DNA of 64,000 bases from contig JAEVHH010000006.1 in NCBI GenBank assembly GCA_017607445.1, positions 3,410,001 through 3,474,000 on the forward strand, given 5' to 3'. The notes beneath the pieces were generated by a model. The model did not search any database and was not told the DNA's origin. It was given only the letters and a program-made list of their open reading frames with translations. The stretch comes from Histoplasma ohiense. Taxonomy: Eukaryota > Ascomycota > Eurotiomycetes > Onygenales > Ajellomycetaceae. Both the position numbers and the translations under genes were made by a program. Of this stretch, positions 20,331 to 32,900 are shown one piece after another. Positions within the stretch are counted from its first letter, which is position 1, and each line of letters opens with the position of its first letter.

Positions 20331-21344
20331 ATGAACTACAAACAATTCTACAAACACCCACCACATCCAAACATGATGGATGACAACTTAGATCTACAAA
20401 GCATCCTTCAGCAACAGATGCTACAGATGACTGAATTGCAATGATGATTTGCTGAAATGAGCACTTCTGTGTTCATCATTCCTTCTACACCCACATCTCA
20501 TGAAAAGCCTCCAAGAGAGAAGCTCTCAATCCTTGATAAATACAAGAGAGATCTAGTGCTCTACCTTGTGTGAAAGTCAAAAGTGAACACCAAATTGGAC
20601 ATCAACAGACAAGCAATAGACTCACTATCCAATCAAGTGTGGTATATTCATAGCAGATTGAATGATGATGTATTAGCAAAATTCCAACTCTGAATGAGTT
20701 ATTGTCAGAATCATCAGTGTACATCAGAGCTAGTTTTTCAACAACTCAACTCCCTCTTCCTCAATTCTACACTTCAAGCCAAGATATTAGACTGGCTTAA
20801 TCAGACTCATCAGATGAACATCACATTGACAACTTATTTTTCTGAATTCAATCACAAGCTTCTAGAAGCAGATGAGCAAGACTGAAATGATGCTGTCAAG
20901 ATCAATATATTGTTCAAGAACTTGAACTTTCAGTTGCATAATTGAAGTATAGAGTATCTGAAGCTCTCAATATACAGTGAATTCTGTGCTGATTTTTGTC
21001 TGTTGAACAATGATCTGTCTCAGTTCTGCATATTTCAAAATTGTGGAGAATTCTGTTGAACAAATATGTACACTCTGAACCACTCTACAGCATTCCTCAT
21101 CTTCAAATCAGAATCAATGAACTGAGTCTCACATGTAAATGCAAGTCATCTGAGGATTCTCAATGTCTCAGAGAAGAACACTGTCAACTGAATTGCCAGA
21201 GAAGTCTGTATATGCTGTGACAAGTCAGAGCACTTTACAAACCAATGTCTGAATGCAATTGTTCTGAGTAAACCCCCCATATGTGTAAATGCTGTGTTGT
21301 CTGTGGATAGACAAGAACAGGGAAAAGATGAGCTCTCACTCTAA
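20331..21344 (+). pseudogene. gag of family 1 copy A
   Basis: Decayed Gag, 337 codons plus TAA. The longest open part is 20694-20885 (QCTSELVFQQLNSLFLNSTL). The CCHC zinc knuckle has C at 21207 and 21216, H at 21231 and C at 21246. The same length is found in B, E1 and E2. Internal stops are mainly TGA. Confidence 0.85.
21320..21326 (+). promoter_or_regulatory. Putative -1 frameshift heptamer, family 1
   Basis: G_GGA_AAA in gag phase, 22 nt before the conserved gag TAA. Intact also in E2 (44915-44921) and decayed to GAGAAAA in B and E1. Pol continues in the -1 frame and is open across the gag stop apart from TGA codons attributable to CGA decay. Confidence 0.55.
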
Positions 21345-24300
21345 AACATAAACAAGAGCTCAAGAAGCAGAAAGTTAGCTGAAGATTTGAGCAGAAGATG
21401 CAAGCAGATGCAATCATGATCTCTGTTATTGTAAATAGTCTAGTCAACATATGAGCAATGATAGACAGTGGTTTCCTTCATTACACTCTTATAGACACCC
21501 AGCTGATTGAGAAGCATAAGCTTCAGTGTATTCTCTTTTTCAAACTGTATAAGCTCAGTGAATTTGATGGCCTCAGAGGATCTGCCTCCTACAACATGAT
21601 AAGATTTAATGTCAATGTAGAAGAACATGAGAAAAAGAACATATATGCATATGAAATACAAGACCTTGAGTACAATCTAATGCTCAGCCTATCATAGCTC
21701 ACAGAATTTGAAACCTTGTTGGATGCATGCAACTACTGTCTTATTTTCCCAGAAGACAACTGTGTTTACAAAAAAGATGTTGATAGAACTGCTGATCTCA
21801 CTCAGATATCAGCAGAAATGTACAAACTACTAATCTGTCAAGTGCATGAGAAGAAGAATGTCCAAGTGTTCACTGCTAGCATGACAGATATCAAAAAGGT
21901 GTTAGAGAAACTAGAACTCAAGGACCTCAAGAAATCATGCAAAGAACTATTTGAATCATACAAAGATTTCACAGACATATTCAATGAAAAAGAAGCTGAA
22001 AAGCTTCCCCCTCACTGAGAACCTGATATAGATCATACAATTGAGCTCATCAAGAAAGATGATAAGAATCTGCAACTGCTCTGAGATTCTCTCTACAGTA
22101 TGTTGTACAACAAGCTTCTCATTCTACAAAAAATGCTCAACAGATTACTGAACAAAGACTTCATTTGTGTTAGCAACTCACCCACTGCAGCATCTGTACT
22201 GTTTGTGAAGAAATCAGAAGAAGACTTATGATTCTGTGTTGACTATCAAGAACTCAACAAGATTACATGAAAGGATTGATATCCTCTTCCACTCATCAAC
22301 AAAATACTCAAACAAATAGAAAAAGCAAAATGATTTATGAAGCTTGACATCTCTGCAGCCTTCTATAAGATAAGAATTAATGAAGGTGATGAATGACTAA
22401 CCACTTTTTGTACACATTATGAATTATACAAATGAACAGTGACCCTCTTTGGATTAGTGAACACTCTGAGCACATTTCAGAAATACATTAACTGAGCTCT
22501 ATGAGATCTGCTCAATGAGATCATCTCAGCATACATGAATGATATTCTGATCTTCACTGATGAACTGCTCACTGAGTACTGCAAGCATATACAACAAGTG
22601 CTTGATCATCTACATAAAGCTGAACTGCAAGTGAACATTGACAAATGCAACTTTGAGATCAAGTCTACAATCTATCTAGAATTCATCATCAAAGCTGAAA
22701 AAGGTGTACACATGAATTCTAAGAAGATGAAAGCAATCCTCAACTGAGAAGCATCAGTCTCAGTAAAAGAGACTAGAAGCTTTCTAGAATTCATCAACTT
22801 CTACTGAAGATTCATCAAAGACTTCTCTGATATTGTACAATCACTGACAGATCTGACCTGGAAAGATGCTGTATTTCAATGAACTGATGAAGCAGACACA
22901 GCATTCAAAAAGCTGAAGTGTATGTTCACAAATGCTTCAATGCTGCAATCATTCAATCTGAATAAACATACAATTCTCAAAACAGACACCTCAGATTATG
23001 TAGTAGATGAGACACTGATGCAATATGATAATAAAGATGTTCTACAACTCTGTGTCTTTATCTTGAAAAAGATGTCATCTGCTGAATGCAACTACAAGAT
23101 CTACAACAAGAAGCTCCTAGCAATCATACAATGTTTCAAAGAATGGAAATTCAAACTCATGAGTGTTGAGAGATTTGAGATTGTTATCAATCATAAGAAT
23201 CTAGAGTACTTCACAACCACTCATAAGCTCACTGAGAGACATATGCATTGGTCATTGTTTCTTAGCTGTTTTTCATTCACAATTTGTTATCAATCTGAAG
23301 TAGAGAACATTCTTGTGAATGTTCTGTTCCATCAAGAACAAGATATACCATCTGATGACTTGGATGACAGATGGAAACACTGAGAGCATTGATTAATCAA
23401 CTCTGCAATCATAGAAAGTTCTATACAATCAGATGAACCCCACATACATATCAATCAGTTCCAAGCTCAAGAACCCTCACTCAAAGAACAATGAAGATTA
23501 GTGACAGAGACAGATGAATTCTGACAACAAGCTGCTGAAGCCATACAAAGCAAAGCATCTTGATTCCCCACAGATATATACTCAAAAATGGATATCTCTG
23601 CATGTTCAATCAACAATGACAACTGCTTACACTTTCAAGATAGACAATGAATCTCTGATTCAGAATCTCTATGAACACAGATCATACAAGAAATTCATGA
23701 CTTGCTGATGACTGAGCACTCAGAATATGAAATCATGTACAACATCATCACTCAAGAATTCTACTGATCAGATATGTTGAAAGACATACATTGATTTGTA
23801 TGCAACTGTGATTGCTGCAGCTCAGTGACAGCATGATATGAACACTGAAAAGAGATGCTGAAGCCTCTATCTGTTCTTGACTGAATTTGATGTGATATAG
23901 CTATTGATTTTGCAATTTTCTTACTTGAAAGCAGAGGTTCTATGAATATTCTAGTCATTGTCAACTGATTCAGCAAGGATGTAATACTACAGCTCTGTGA
24001 CAAAATGAATGTTGAAGTAGTTGCAGATGTCTTCATCAGAAGCTCATTCTATTGTATATATAGTCTGTCTTCATTCATTGTGTCAGATAGAAACAGTCAA
24101 TTCATCAGCACACTCTGAGTCTATATATGCTAATTATTAAGAATTGAATGAAAGTTATCAACAGCATACCACTCAGAGACTGATGGAGCTACTGAGAGAA
24201 TGATATAAATAATAAAGAACATCCTCTGTAAGTTCTGCAATTACATACAAGACAACTGAAGCAATCTGCTGCCATACACTGAGATTATGATTAACAGTCA

Positions 24301-24976
24301 AGATTTCACTATAACAGATGTAAGCTCATTCTTTCTTCTACACAGATACAACTTAGAGATTCTGAACTTCTCTGAGACTCTCTGAGAAATCATATACACT
24401 CACAGTCTTATACAGACAGCAGAGAACATTGTGAGCAAGCTGAAGAAAGTCTGTGAATGAACAGAAGCTTCAATGATCAGTACTCAGCAAGATTATAAAA
24501 ATCAAATGAACATCAGAAGAAGTTCTGCAATCTGATATTATATAGAAGACAAAGTCTGACTAGATCTCAAGAACATAAGAATGAACTGTCTCTTGCATAT
24601 GCTAGATTATCATCATATCAAGTATACAGTGAAGAAAGTGCTAGACACACATGATTATCAACTCAACATTTCATCTGACATTTATGATGTCTTTCATACA
24701 AACCTGCTCCAACCTGCAGCTGAGAATCCATTCCCCTCTCAGAGAATCTCTGATTGACAGCCACTCATCATTGTAGAAGAAGATAATGAACTCAAGTGGG
24801 AAATCAAAGCAATTCTTGACAATAGAACCAATCACCATCACTGTGAATATCTCATTAAATGGATAGAATATGATCATTCAATCTGGGAATTCATGTTCAT
24901 CTTGAAGGACACCACCGTCCTCAACACCTATGAGTCCTCATTCACTCTGATAGAGGGGGATAATGTGACAGATTAG
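21326..24976 (+). pseudogene. pol of family 1 copy A
   Basis: A single frame from the frameshift site to a TAG 13 nt inside the 3' LTR, broken by TGA stops. Protease: DSG at 21464-21472. Reverse transcriptase: FCVDYQELNKIT at 22232, and YMND at 22532-22543 in place of the catalytic Y-x-DD. RNase H: LKTDTSDYVVDETL near 22975. Integrase: first aspartate region near 23890, STAYHSETDGATER near 24160. Chromodomain: CEYLIKWIEYDHSIWEF, 24842-24892. The D-to-N change in the RT box would abolish activity. Confidence 0.88.
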
Positions 24977-25497
24977 TATCTGTTAGTAATCAACTTACAC
25001 AATCAACTCTTCTTCTGCATCTGCTTGTTTCTGATTGCTGTGATCTCATATAACTCTTGATGTTCTTCTGCTCTGTGCTCCATGCTTGTGTAGTTTCTAA
25101 TGATTCTTTCATATAGCTCTTAACATTCTTTCATTCTGTGCTCCATGCTTGTGTAGTCTCTAACAATTCTTTCACATAGCTTCTAATGTTCTCCCACTCT
25201 ATGTTCTGTGCTCATGTAGTCTCTAACAATTCTTTCATGTAGCTCTCAATGATTCTCCCACTCCACACTCCACACTTGTGTAGTCTCTAACAATTCTTAT
25301 ATGTATCTCTTAATGTTCTTTCACTTCACACTTCACTGTGGAGTGGCTTCTGATATTCTTCTGTTCTGAACTTTTCTCTATAAGAACTCTCTTTGTACAA
25401 TTCTTTCTTCTGATTTCTTTTCTCTTTCTTTTCTTAATCAATTCATAATCTGTAATTAGAATAGTACCAAATCGTTAATCGAAGTACGCCCGTTACA
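24964..25497 (+). repeat. Family 1 3' LTR of copy A
   Basis: 534 bp, same length as the 5' LTR. The inner edge (TGTGACAGATTAGTATCTG) has lost its CpGs. The outer edge (AATCGAAGTACGCCCGTTACA region) keeps several. Followed by the GAAAT duplication. Confidence 0.95.
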
Positions 25498-26231
25498 GAA
25501 ATATTTCAATAAATCATTCTAAAACAATACAACTCAGCTGATGATCTGAAATACAATTTACTGAATAATAAAAACTGAAACAGCATGAGAAATCTACTCT
25601 GAAATCTCTGAGTTGAGATGAAGAAAATAGAGTGCAACATTATTGAAGTACTGAGTATCTCTTCAGACACAGATGAAATCACAGTGTGGCTGCTCAAAAC
25701 ATACTGACAGTATATATCTCTTTTTATACAGCAGCTATACAACTGCTGTCTTCAGCTCTGCCACTTCCCACAAATCTGAAAGCTGACAGAGATGACAATG
25801 ATATTTAAAATAGATAAAAGAAACAGAAGCTCAGTTCATTTCTGAAAACTCATTATTCTTCTCTCAATAATCTTCAAAAAGCTGAAATACATCATTGCAA
25901 GACAACTGATGTACACAGCACTCATTCATAATATAGTCAGCTTATAGTATGAAGAGACACTATTCAGACAATCTACAGTGAATCTGATTGCTGCTTTCAC
26001 TCATGAGATGAAGACAGTCTTTGCACAAAACAAGAAGATATTTATAATCACAATAAATATACAGAGTGTCTTTGATGCTGTGCTGTGCAGACAGCTGCTT
26101 CAGTAGATGACACAGTAGAGATAATTGTGTAAACTGCTACAACTCATTGACAGCTTTCTTATTGAATACAGAGCTCAGATTCAGCTGAAGAGAATCATCA
26201 CAGTAGTATATTAGATGCAATGTAGTATATC

Positions 26232-26502
26232 TGTAAGAGATAATTCTAGATGTAATTATGAGAGTAGTGTGAAGTACGCATATAGAATGTTAAGTAGATA
26301 GCAATCTCTATTATTCAAAGCTAATCACTGATCTTCTAATATCTACAGATATCAGCAAGCATTATATAGACAATCATCACACTCTATAGCTGTCTATAGT
26401 GCTGTGTGCTATATTCATTCTCATTAATTCTGATGTGTTCTGTGTTCTTCTATTGTCATATAGCTATTTTCTAATATAGATATCTCTGTTGTGTCTATTA
26501 CA
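26232..26502 (+). repeat. Possible solo LTR of another family
   Basis: Starts TGTAAGAG and ends CTATTACA (TGT...ACA), 271 bp, at the point where LINE similarity stops. Flanks ATATC and ATTATC are only approximately duplicated. There is no second copy in the window, so this is a weak call. Confidence 0.3.
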
Positions 26503-27045
26503 ATTATCTTTCTTCTTCAAAGACCTGATCTTCAGAACTTCTTACTGCAATGTGTGAAGTTCATAATATATACTGCATGATTGATATTGTATAAAGTTCA
26601 CAGAATTGAGCTGAATTAATTGTTGAAATTAATTTCAAAATGTTGCTGTTTCAGAAGAACATTTTTCCATCTCTGATGTCATTGCAGTTCAATCATGATT
26701 TAGACACAACTTCTGAATCTCTTTTCTTTGACTTTTACATCAAAAAATCATACCCTAACAAAATCATCACCATCATCATCATCAATGATTTTTTATTTAA
26801 AAAGAATACATTAATTTATCAAACAAAGTATGCTGTATTCTTCTATGTGATTTTTATTGCAAAATTTGAAGTTTTGATTGTGTGGTTGTGTTTTCTATTT
26901 TGAGTTGAGTTTTGTGTTGTTGTAATCTTTTTGATCAATATTGCAATATTGATTTCAATCTTCAATATCTGTTTTTCTTTCTTGTTGCTTTTGCTTCTCC
27001 TTCTTCTTTGAACAAGGTATTGATACTAATTAAAGTTATGATAGA
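26503..27045. other. AT-rich stretch with no recognised gene
   Basis: Contains a short open frame at 26640-26903 of unknown nature and a T-rich region before the ATG at 27046. CpG is absent. It may be leader of the next gene or transposon debris. Confidence 0.4.
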
Positions 27046-27725
27046 ATGTCAGAACCAGCTGTTTCCATTGTTGGTTTGAAGTCTATGAAGAATGATATGC
27101 TGTCTGTCATCAAAAGCATTTGCTTGGATTGTCTGAAGAGATTGCAGAACCTCTCAGTATATTCTTGCTTTGTGAACAATGAACAGACACACTGTCACAT
27201 CTGTCATATATTGAATAGAAGTTGTGCTGCTGTAAGTTTTCTTAAACTGAGATTGTTATAAGTACTAACAGATTATAGATATCTGAGTATTTTCATGAAA
27301 CTGATCAATCTTTGATTGATGAATTTCACAAAATACTGCTCTCTGATGAAGTTCTGAATGAGAGATTTGTCATGTATCAAACTGCTGTTGTGAGGTTTGT
27401 ACTTGATGTGCAGATCTACAAAAATATAGATGAGATTCTAGAATTCTATATAAACTCTGACAATCTGTTGTCACAGCAGAGTGTGACATTCAATCATAGC
27501 AGCATTTCAGAAAGTGCATTTTTGCATCCTGCTATTATATCAGTGTCATTCTCACTGGGTCAAGATCTTGGTATGTTATTTGAGTTGACTGATAATATAG
27601 ACAAAAATGAGGAAGCAGACAGTTCTATTGAAGTGTTAGAAAGAAACACAGCAGCTTATTACTGTCATTGTATTCAACATTTGACAACATCCCTCCATCA
27701 TCATTGTGAGTCTGCTGAGAGTTGA
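27046..27725 (+). CDS. Two-exon zinc-binding protein of unknown function, transposon-associated
   Basis: Exon 1 is 27046-27231 and exon 2 is 27279-27725, joined in phase 0 for about 210 aa. Exon 1 (MSEPAVSIVGLKSMKND) carries a cysteine cluster: C-x2-C (CLDC), a lone C, then HCHICHILNRSC. This resembles zinc-binding modules of uncharacterised genes found near fungal transposons. Exon 2 is acidic, predicted largely helical, with a His/Cys-rich end (YCHCIQHL...HHHC). The frame is free of stops although the region has no CpG and neighbours are full of TGA. The TGA at the end is followed by CKKCKHC, so the original protein may have been longer. Function not known. Confidence 0.5.
27232..27278 (+). 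other. Intron of the zinc-binding protein gene
   Basis: 47 bp, donor GTAAGT, branch site TACTAAC (27263-27269), acceptor ATAG. All three signals are textbook quality, and splicing keeps phase 0. Confidence 0.7.
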
Positions 27726-27829
27726 TGTAAAAAATGCAAGCACTGCTTGATGATGAAGCACACTTATGTTCTGATAAGTTATTATTCAAAACAGATGTTT
27801 TTATGGTATATAATATTAACTCATATTAG

Positions 27830-28105
27830 ATGTCAGCAGATGCTGTTGAATTGACTCAGACAGTTATCAACACTGCTGAGAATCTAATTGACACTGATAC
27901 AGACACTTTGAATATTAACATTTTGCAGAGTGCTGTGACTGCAGTGGTTAAATTCTTTGCTGTGAAGATTCAGAAGATTCAACAAGACAGTTCTTCTGAG
28001 ACTTCAGCTGAAACAGTGATTGATGAAATCTCAGTAATTACATCACTGATTGCAGCTCTCAAGTCATCATTGAAACATCATACTTCATCAGTTGAGAAAA
28101 TCTGA
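27830..28105 (+). pseudogene. Downstream ORF, perhaps the continuation of the zinc-binding protein
   Basis: 91 codons starting MSADAVELTQTVINTAENLI, Ser/Thr/Asp-rich, ending at a TGA that could be a former CGA. Stretches before (27726-27829) and after (to 28324) have no recognisable content. It may be another exon or a separate fragment. Not recognised. Confidence 0.3.
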
Positions 28106-28324
28106 AATAATAAGCAGATTTGTCTTGATAACAATTTCTCAAATGACACTGATCAAGCTGAGGCAGATCTGTTTTTTAATCTCTGAGTAGAATAAATATA
28201 TTCAGCAGTCATCATTGTCTTCTTTATTTTCATTTACTGACTGACTTCTGATAGATTTTATTAAACTGTTTCAAGTACTTTTGACTGTTTATCAAGTTCT
28301 TCTCAGATTTTCAAGAGTTATCTG

Positions 28325-28731
28325 TGTGATGAATTAGCATCTGTTAATAATCAACTTACACAATCAACTTCTCTTCTGCACTCACTCATTTCTGATCATT
28401 GTGACCTCATATAATTCTCGATGTTCTTCCACTCTGTGCTCTGTGCTTGTGTAGTCTCTAATGATTCTTTCATGTAGCTTTTAATGTTCTTCCATTTCAT
28501 GCTCTGTATTTATATAGTCTCTAATAATTTTTCTGTGTAGCTCTTAATGTTCTTCCACTTCATGCTTCACTGTGAAGCAGCTTCTGATATTCTTTCACTC
28601 TGAATTTCTCTCTATAAGAACCCTCTTCATACAATCTTTTCTTCTGATATCTTTTCTCTTTCTTTTCTTAATCAATTTGTAATCTGTAATTAGAATAGTA
28701 TCAAATTGTTAATTGAAGTACATCTGTTACA
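28325..28731 (+). repeat. Solo LTR of family 1
   Basis: 407 bp with two 63-bp units, flanked by a perfect ATCTG duplication (28320-28324, 28732-28736). It contains AATCAATTTGTAA, an exact complement of the family 1 primer site. This is the expected product of recombination between the two LTRs of one insertion. Confidence 0.9.
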
Positions 28732-29675
28732 ATCTGCGTCTGTACAATTCTTTTATTTGACAAGATATTATGTTTGATTATAGTATTGATACTTGTCTAA
28801 TATAGCTTCAACTTTTCATTTCTCTTGCATATCTATAATTATCAATTCTGCTTGCAAGATTTTTCTGTTGTGTGTGTGATATAATTCAAGAAGAAAAACA
28901 TGAAATACAGAATGAATTTCTTTATATTACAGTATAAACTTCAGTTTGTACATCTGTGTACTGCAGATATCAATTATTTGAAAGAGATTCAAAAATCAAT
29001 GATTTAGTTTGAATGAGAGTTGCAAGATGGATATATTTTTTGTTTATAGTATTATTCAGTTCTCTATCTTAAAGTTTTTTGATTTATAACACTGATTATA
29101 ATACTTTTTCTCAGCTGCTTTGACAGCTTTTAGACATTGTTGAATTTTATTTTTCACTTATTTTATTTATTTCACTTATTCTACTGCTGACTTTGATGTA
29201 CTGATACTTGAAGGTTCCACATCTATACAGAGTTCAGTCAGTCAGTCAATCATTGCTTCAGATAATATCATCTTGATTGTGATATGAAAAATATTGTTGT
29301 ATACTCATTGCATCAGAGATATTCACTCTATTCAATTGTCTTGTTGAAAGCTGCAATATATATAAAGATAATGTTCAATCATCTGATTCAATTGTTCTGT
29401 TTGACTGTTGGTTTGCAGATGAAAGGCCATCAATAATTTTCATTGAATATGAAATAGATAACATAATGTGATCAAAACTTGCAATTTATTAATAAATCTC
29501 AGTTACTAATAATGTTTATAGATAGATCAAAGTTCTTCACAACTCTTCATACAATAATGTCTGTAAATTCTTCTGCATCTAACTCTGAAGATATGAGCAC
29601 AATTATGACTCATTTGATGAACAAATCAATAAATACAATAATAGCATTATAGATTTGACTTCTTTTTTTATTATC
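28732..29675 (-). pseudogene. Integrase C-terminus and chromodomain of a third chromovirus
   Basis: Minus-strand remnant clearly related to, but distinct from, family 2. VEAILDKYQYYNQ and YLVK mark a chromodomain near 28760-28820. Upstream lie traces of the integrase C-terminal module and core (near 28900 and 29380). Cut by copy D at 29676. It was present before the solo LTR and D arrived. Confidence 0.55.
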
Positions 29676-29938
29676 TGTGAGATGTAGTGACAGTGTGAAG
29701 AGTAACAGTAGAAGATAGTTTATAGTATAGTGGAGATAATAGTAGTATATTGCAGAGTGTAGTATAGTAGTGTAATGTAGTGTAGCTAATTGCTAAGAAA
29801 GAAAAGAAAGAGAAAGAAGATGTGTGAAATACATACATCGATATATATATACATATAGAAATAGTGATAGCAAGAGTATAATGGAAAGAGGTAAGAATAA
29901 GTGAAGATAATAAGAAAATAATAAACAGGTGCATTACA
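29676..29938 (-). repeat. Family 2 3' LTR of copy D
   Basis: 263 bp; minus-strand TGTAATGCACC...CATCTCACA. The polypurine tract lies at 29939-29957. The preceding 5 bp are TTATC; no matching duplication can be tested because the other end is lost. Confidence 0.9.
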
Positions 29939-32900
29939 ATTGCCCCTCTTTTTTATAAGAGCTGCTCTCAGTGATTGTATAGATTGCTTGCTAGTAGATA
30001 ATTGCATTTCTGTATTGTAAGTTTCATTTGTTGATAGCAGTGTATTGATCATGTCCTCTAGATAGCTTGTATACACATTGTTATTGATTTTCTAATGAGA
30101 TGGAATTGATGGATTCTTTGATTGTCAGAGATTGCATGCAGAGAAGCAAAAAGAATTTCTTTTCTCTTAAAGATTTCTCTTTTTTTTTAACTTGATCATT
30201 ATCAAAACTTCTTACCCTTCTGCTGTGATTTCTCATTTTCAAAAAAAAAATTTTAAATTTTTATATCATCATTCTTTCTCTTCTCTCTTTTTATTGAAAT
30301 GAGCTCTCTTGAATATTCTGATTTTAAGTAAGTTGTTTTCTCACTGATGCTTATCATGTATTATTGCTGGTGTTTCTTGTCAGTGGTGTTATTAGTGTGG
30401 TCATGTGCATCACTAGCTCATTTTCATATAGTGCCATTCACTTTTCACTTATTGTATTGCTCTAGATTTAGCTCTAATTATGTGATGCACAATAGTTAGA
30501 TTTCATGTGAATGTTGTGTCTCTAGATTTGAGAATGTTGATTTTTGATGTGTATTGAGATCAAATACTCAGAAGTGTTGTGAGACTTGTGTCTCTGTAGA
30601 GAAATTCTGCAAACTCATGAGTATTTCCTTTTTCTTTTTCTTCAAATTTGTTTTTGAATAGATAGTAGTGCTTTTAGCAATGTTGATATACTGATAATGA
30701 TGCTAGATGTGTGATATGCCTCTTCTGAGATGCATCATGTATGAGTGAGTGTTTATCTTCACAGAGATGACAGCTGAGAAGAACATAATCAGTCACAAAA
30801 ATCATCTTCATTGTTTAGTTAAATGATTAAACATATCTTGTCTGATGATGCTGTCTGCTTGAGACAGAGTAGAGATGAATGCTCTATAATTTCAGCACTG
30901 AATGACAGCTGAGTCTGCAGAGATGCAGATTTTGAAGACTGTGATTGTATCTGATTCTTTCAGAGCAGAGATGTTAGAGGAAGAGAAGAATGTGAAGAAG
31001 AGAATTTTGAGAGTGATGAGTTTCAGAGACTCTGTAATGAAGAAGTCAGCTGAAGAGAGATTAATAAGAGAGAAGTTAGCTGAAGAGTCAATGAAGAAGA
31101 TTGTGAAGATACTGATGACTGCAGCAGTGACTGTAATATCTACTTCTCTTATCAATTTATCACTGATGTCTGTGAAGCAGAGAGAGAGAGTGCTCTGAAT
31201 TGTGAAGAAATGAGAGAAAAAGATGAAGAGAAATGTCTTTCTTCATTGAATGTGCTGAAGAATGAATAGATTGATGAAGGAGAGAAGAAGTGAGAAGATA
31301 AATGTATTTTGAAATAGACATTTGTCTATATCTCTGCATTCAAAATGAATGCTGATAATATACAAGTACCAGAAGAAGTATTGAGCAAAAATGACAGAGA
31401 GAAGAAATGAGAGAAATGATGAAAGAAAGAAGAGAAAATGAGAGATGAGAGATGAGATGAAGATGAGTGAACTAGAAGTCTTTAGACTTTTCTTAGAACT
31501 CATTTTCTTTATTTTTTTCTTATTTATATTTCTTATTTTTTTTTGTATTTATTATACCCAAATTGAATTTTTTTCTTTTTTTCTTTTCTCTGATAAAATC
31601 CTTCTAAAAAGAATGTATTTAATTGAAGTTTGGATGAGATTTGTATTTCTAGTATTTTTCAATTTAAGATTTACACTTCTGACATCTTTCAACTTGATGT
31701 TTGTGCTTTTGACATTTGAAAGTATGTTGATTTTGTATTTGTCATTTATTTTCTTGTTCAAGAAAGATTTCAAATATCTGAGTGTTCAATATATTTTCTT
31801 TCAGTTCTCATGTATCATTACTAGAATTTCAACCTGTTCATCTCACAAAATATTCTGAAGATTTGTTTTTTTATTGTCATTTTTCAAGAATTTCTTCAAC
31901 TTGATATTCTTCTTCTCCATCAATAAGTTCTGATTCTGGTTCTGATAGAGCTCCATTTCTGTGATTGTATGACTTCAATAAAGATATGTGGAATACAGAA
32001 TGAATGCTTCTATATGAAGATAGCAGTTCTAGTTTGTACACTTATTTTCCAATGATATTCAGAATCTTGAAGAGTCCAACATATTTATGATTGAGTTTGC
32101 AAACCAGGCATAACAATTGAAGGTTTTTTGCATTGAGTATAATATAGTCATCTATTTTAAATTGTTGAAATTTATGTTTTGCATTATAATAGATTTTCTA
32201 TGCTTGTCATATCTTTTGTAGATTCTCAATAAGCTTATGACATGTTTTCTTGATATATTTCATGCAGCTAGCAGCATGTATGGTGACTGATTGTGGTGGT
32301 TTGCTGACATTAATTTTCAAATCAGATTGATATCCCATTAAGGCTTTCATGAGTGTCATTTCAGTAGAGATATGTTGAGAGATATTGTAAATGAACTATA
32401 CTAACAGTAGTCAGCATGCTCAGTCATCTTGATGATAGTTGATAAAGCATTGAAGATAATGTTTCAAGATTTGATTTTGTCATTTTATTTGATCATCTGT
32501 TTGAGAGTGAAAGACTGTTGAAAGTTTCCAGCATGTGTCTAGTATATAATGAAAGATGGATCAATAATGACTTGTAAACAGCAAATCTCAATCAGATATA
32601 TGATTTTTAGATACTCTGTAAATTGTGTAGAATTTGATATAAACAATTTCTGCTAGTTCATCAGCTGTAATGTTTTTGATGCAAGAAATATAGATTGTAA
32701 ACTTGATATATATATCCACAATCACTAAAATCACATTGTAGATTTGGTGAAGGAATGTAGAGGCTGACAAGTCTGTAATAAAATTTATAGTAATGAATTC
32801 AAAAGAATTTGATAGTAAGAAAATTGTACTCAATTCTTCATATTGTCTATACTGTTTTGACTTTACTCTTTGATAAGTATTATAAATGAATATATAATCT

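Larger units (their letters stand above)
19402..25497 (+). mobile_element. Family 1 chromovirus copy A, full length, 6096 bp
   Basis: Complete plus-strand Ty3/gypsy element with two 534-bp LTRs and an exact GAAAT duplication (19397-19401, 25498-25502). Order: 5' LTR, primer site, 395-nt leader, gag, pol (PR, RT, RNase H, integrase, chromodomain), polypurine tract (24951-24961) and 3' LTR. It is inserted in LINE ORF2. Stops, mostly TGA, make it non-functional. Confidence 0.94.
16341..26231 (+). mobile_element. Tad-like LINE, split by copy A, 3' end missing
   Basis: Plus-strand non-LTR retrotransposon remnant comprising 16341-19401 and 25503-26231. It has an ORF1-like region with a zinc knuckle, an apurinic-type endonuclease and the first half of reverse transcriptase. 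Copy A sits between endonuclease and RT with a perfect GAAAT duplication. Truncated at 26231, before the RT catalytic box, by unrelated sequence. Heavily decayed and practically free of CpG. Confidence 0.8.
18150..26231 (+). pseudogene. LINE ORF2: endonuclease and partial reverse transcriptase (split by copy A)
   Basis: The endonuclease/phosphatase fold is marked by GDFN at 18683-18694 and SSDH, ending at 18901, in one frame. After the inserted copy A the reverse transcriptase resumes: IARQLMYTALIHNIVS near 25890, then motif A, TINIQSVFDAV, near 26050, and HRRQLLQ-like sequence. The gene ends before the catalytic FADD-type box. TGA and TAA stops are common. The left limit is approximate. Confidence 0.78.

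Noticed and set aside
19402..25497. Copies A/E2 as active retrotransposons
   Set aside because: Stops throughout pol and a D-to-N change in the RT box exclude activity.
26232..26502. A full copia element at this site
   Set aside because: Only an LTR-like TGT...ACA segment is present, with an imperfect flank match and no second copy.
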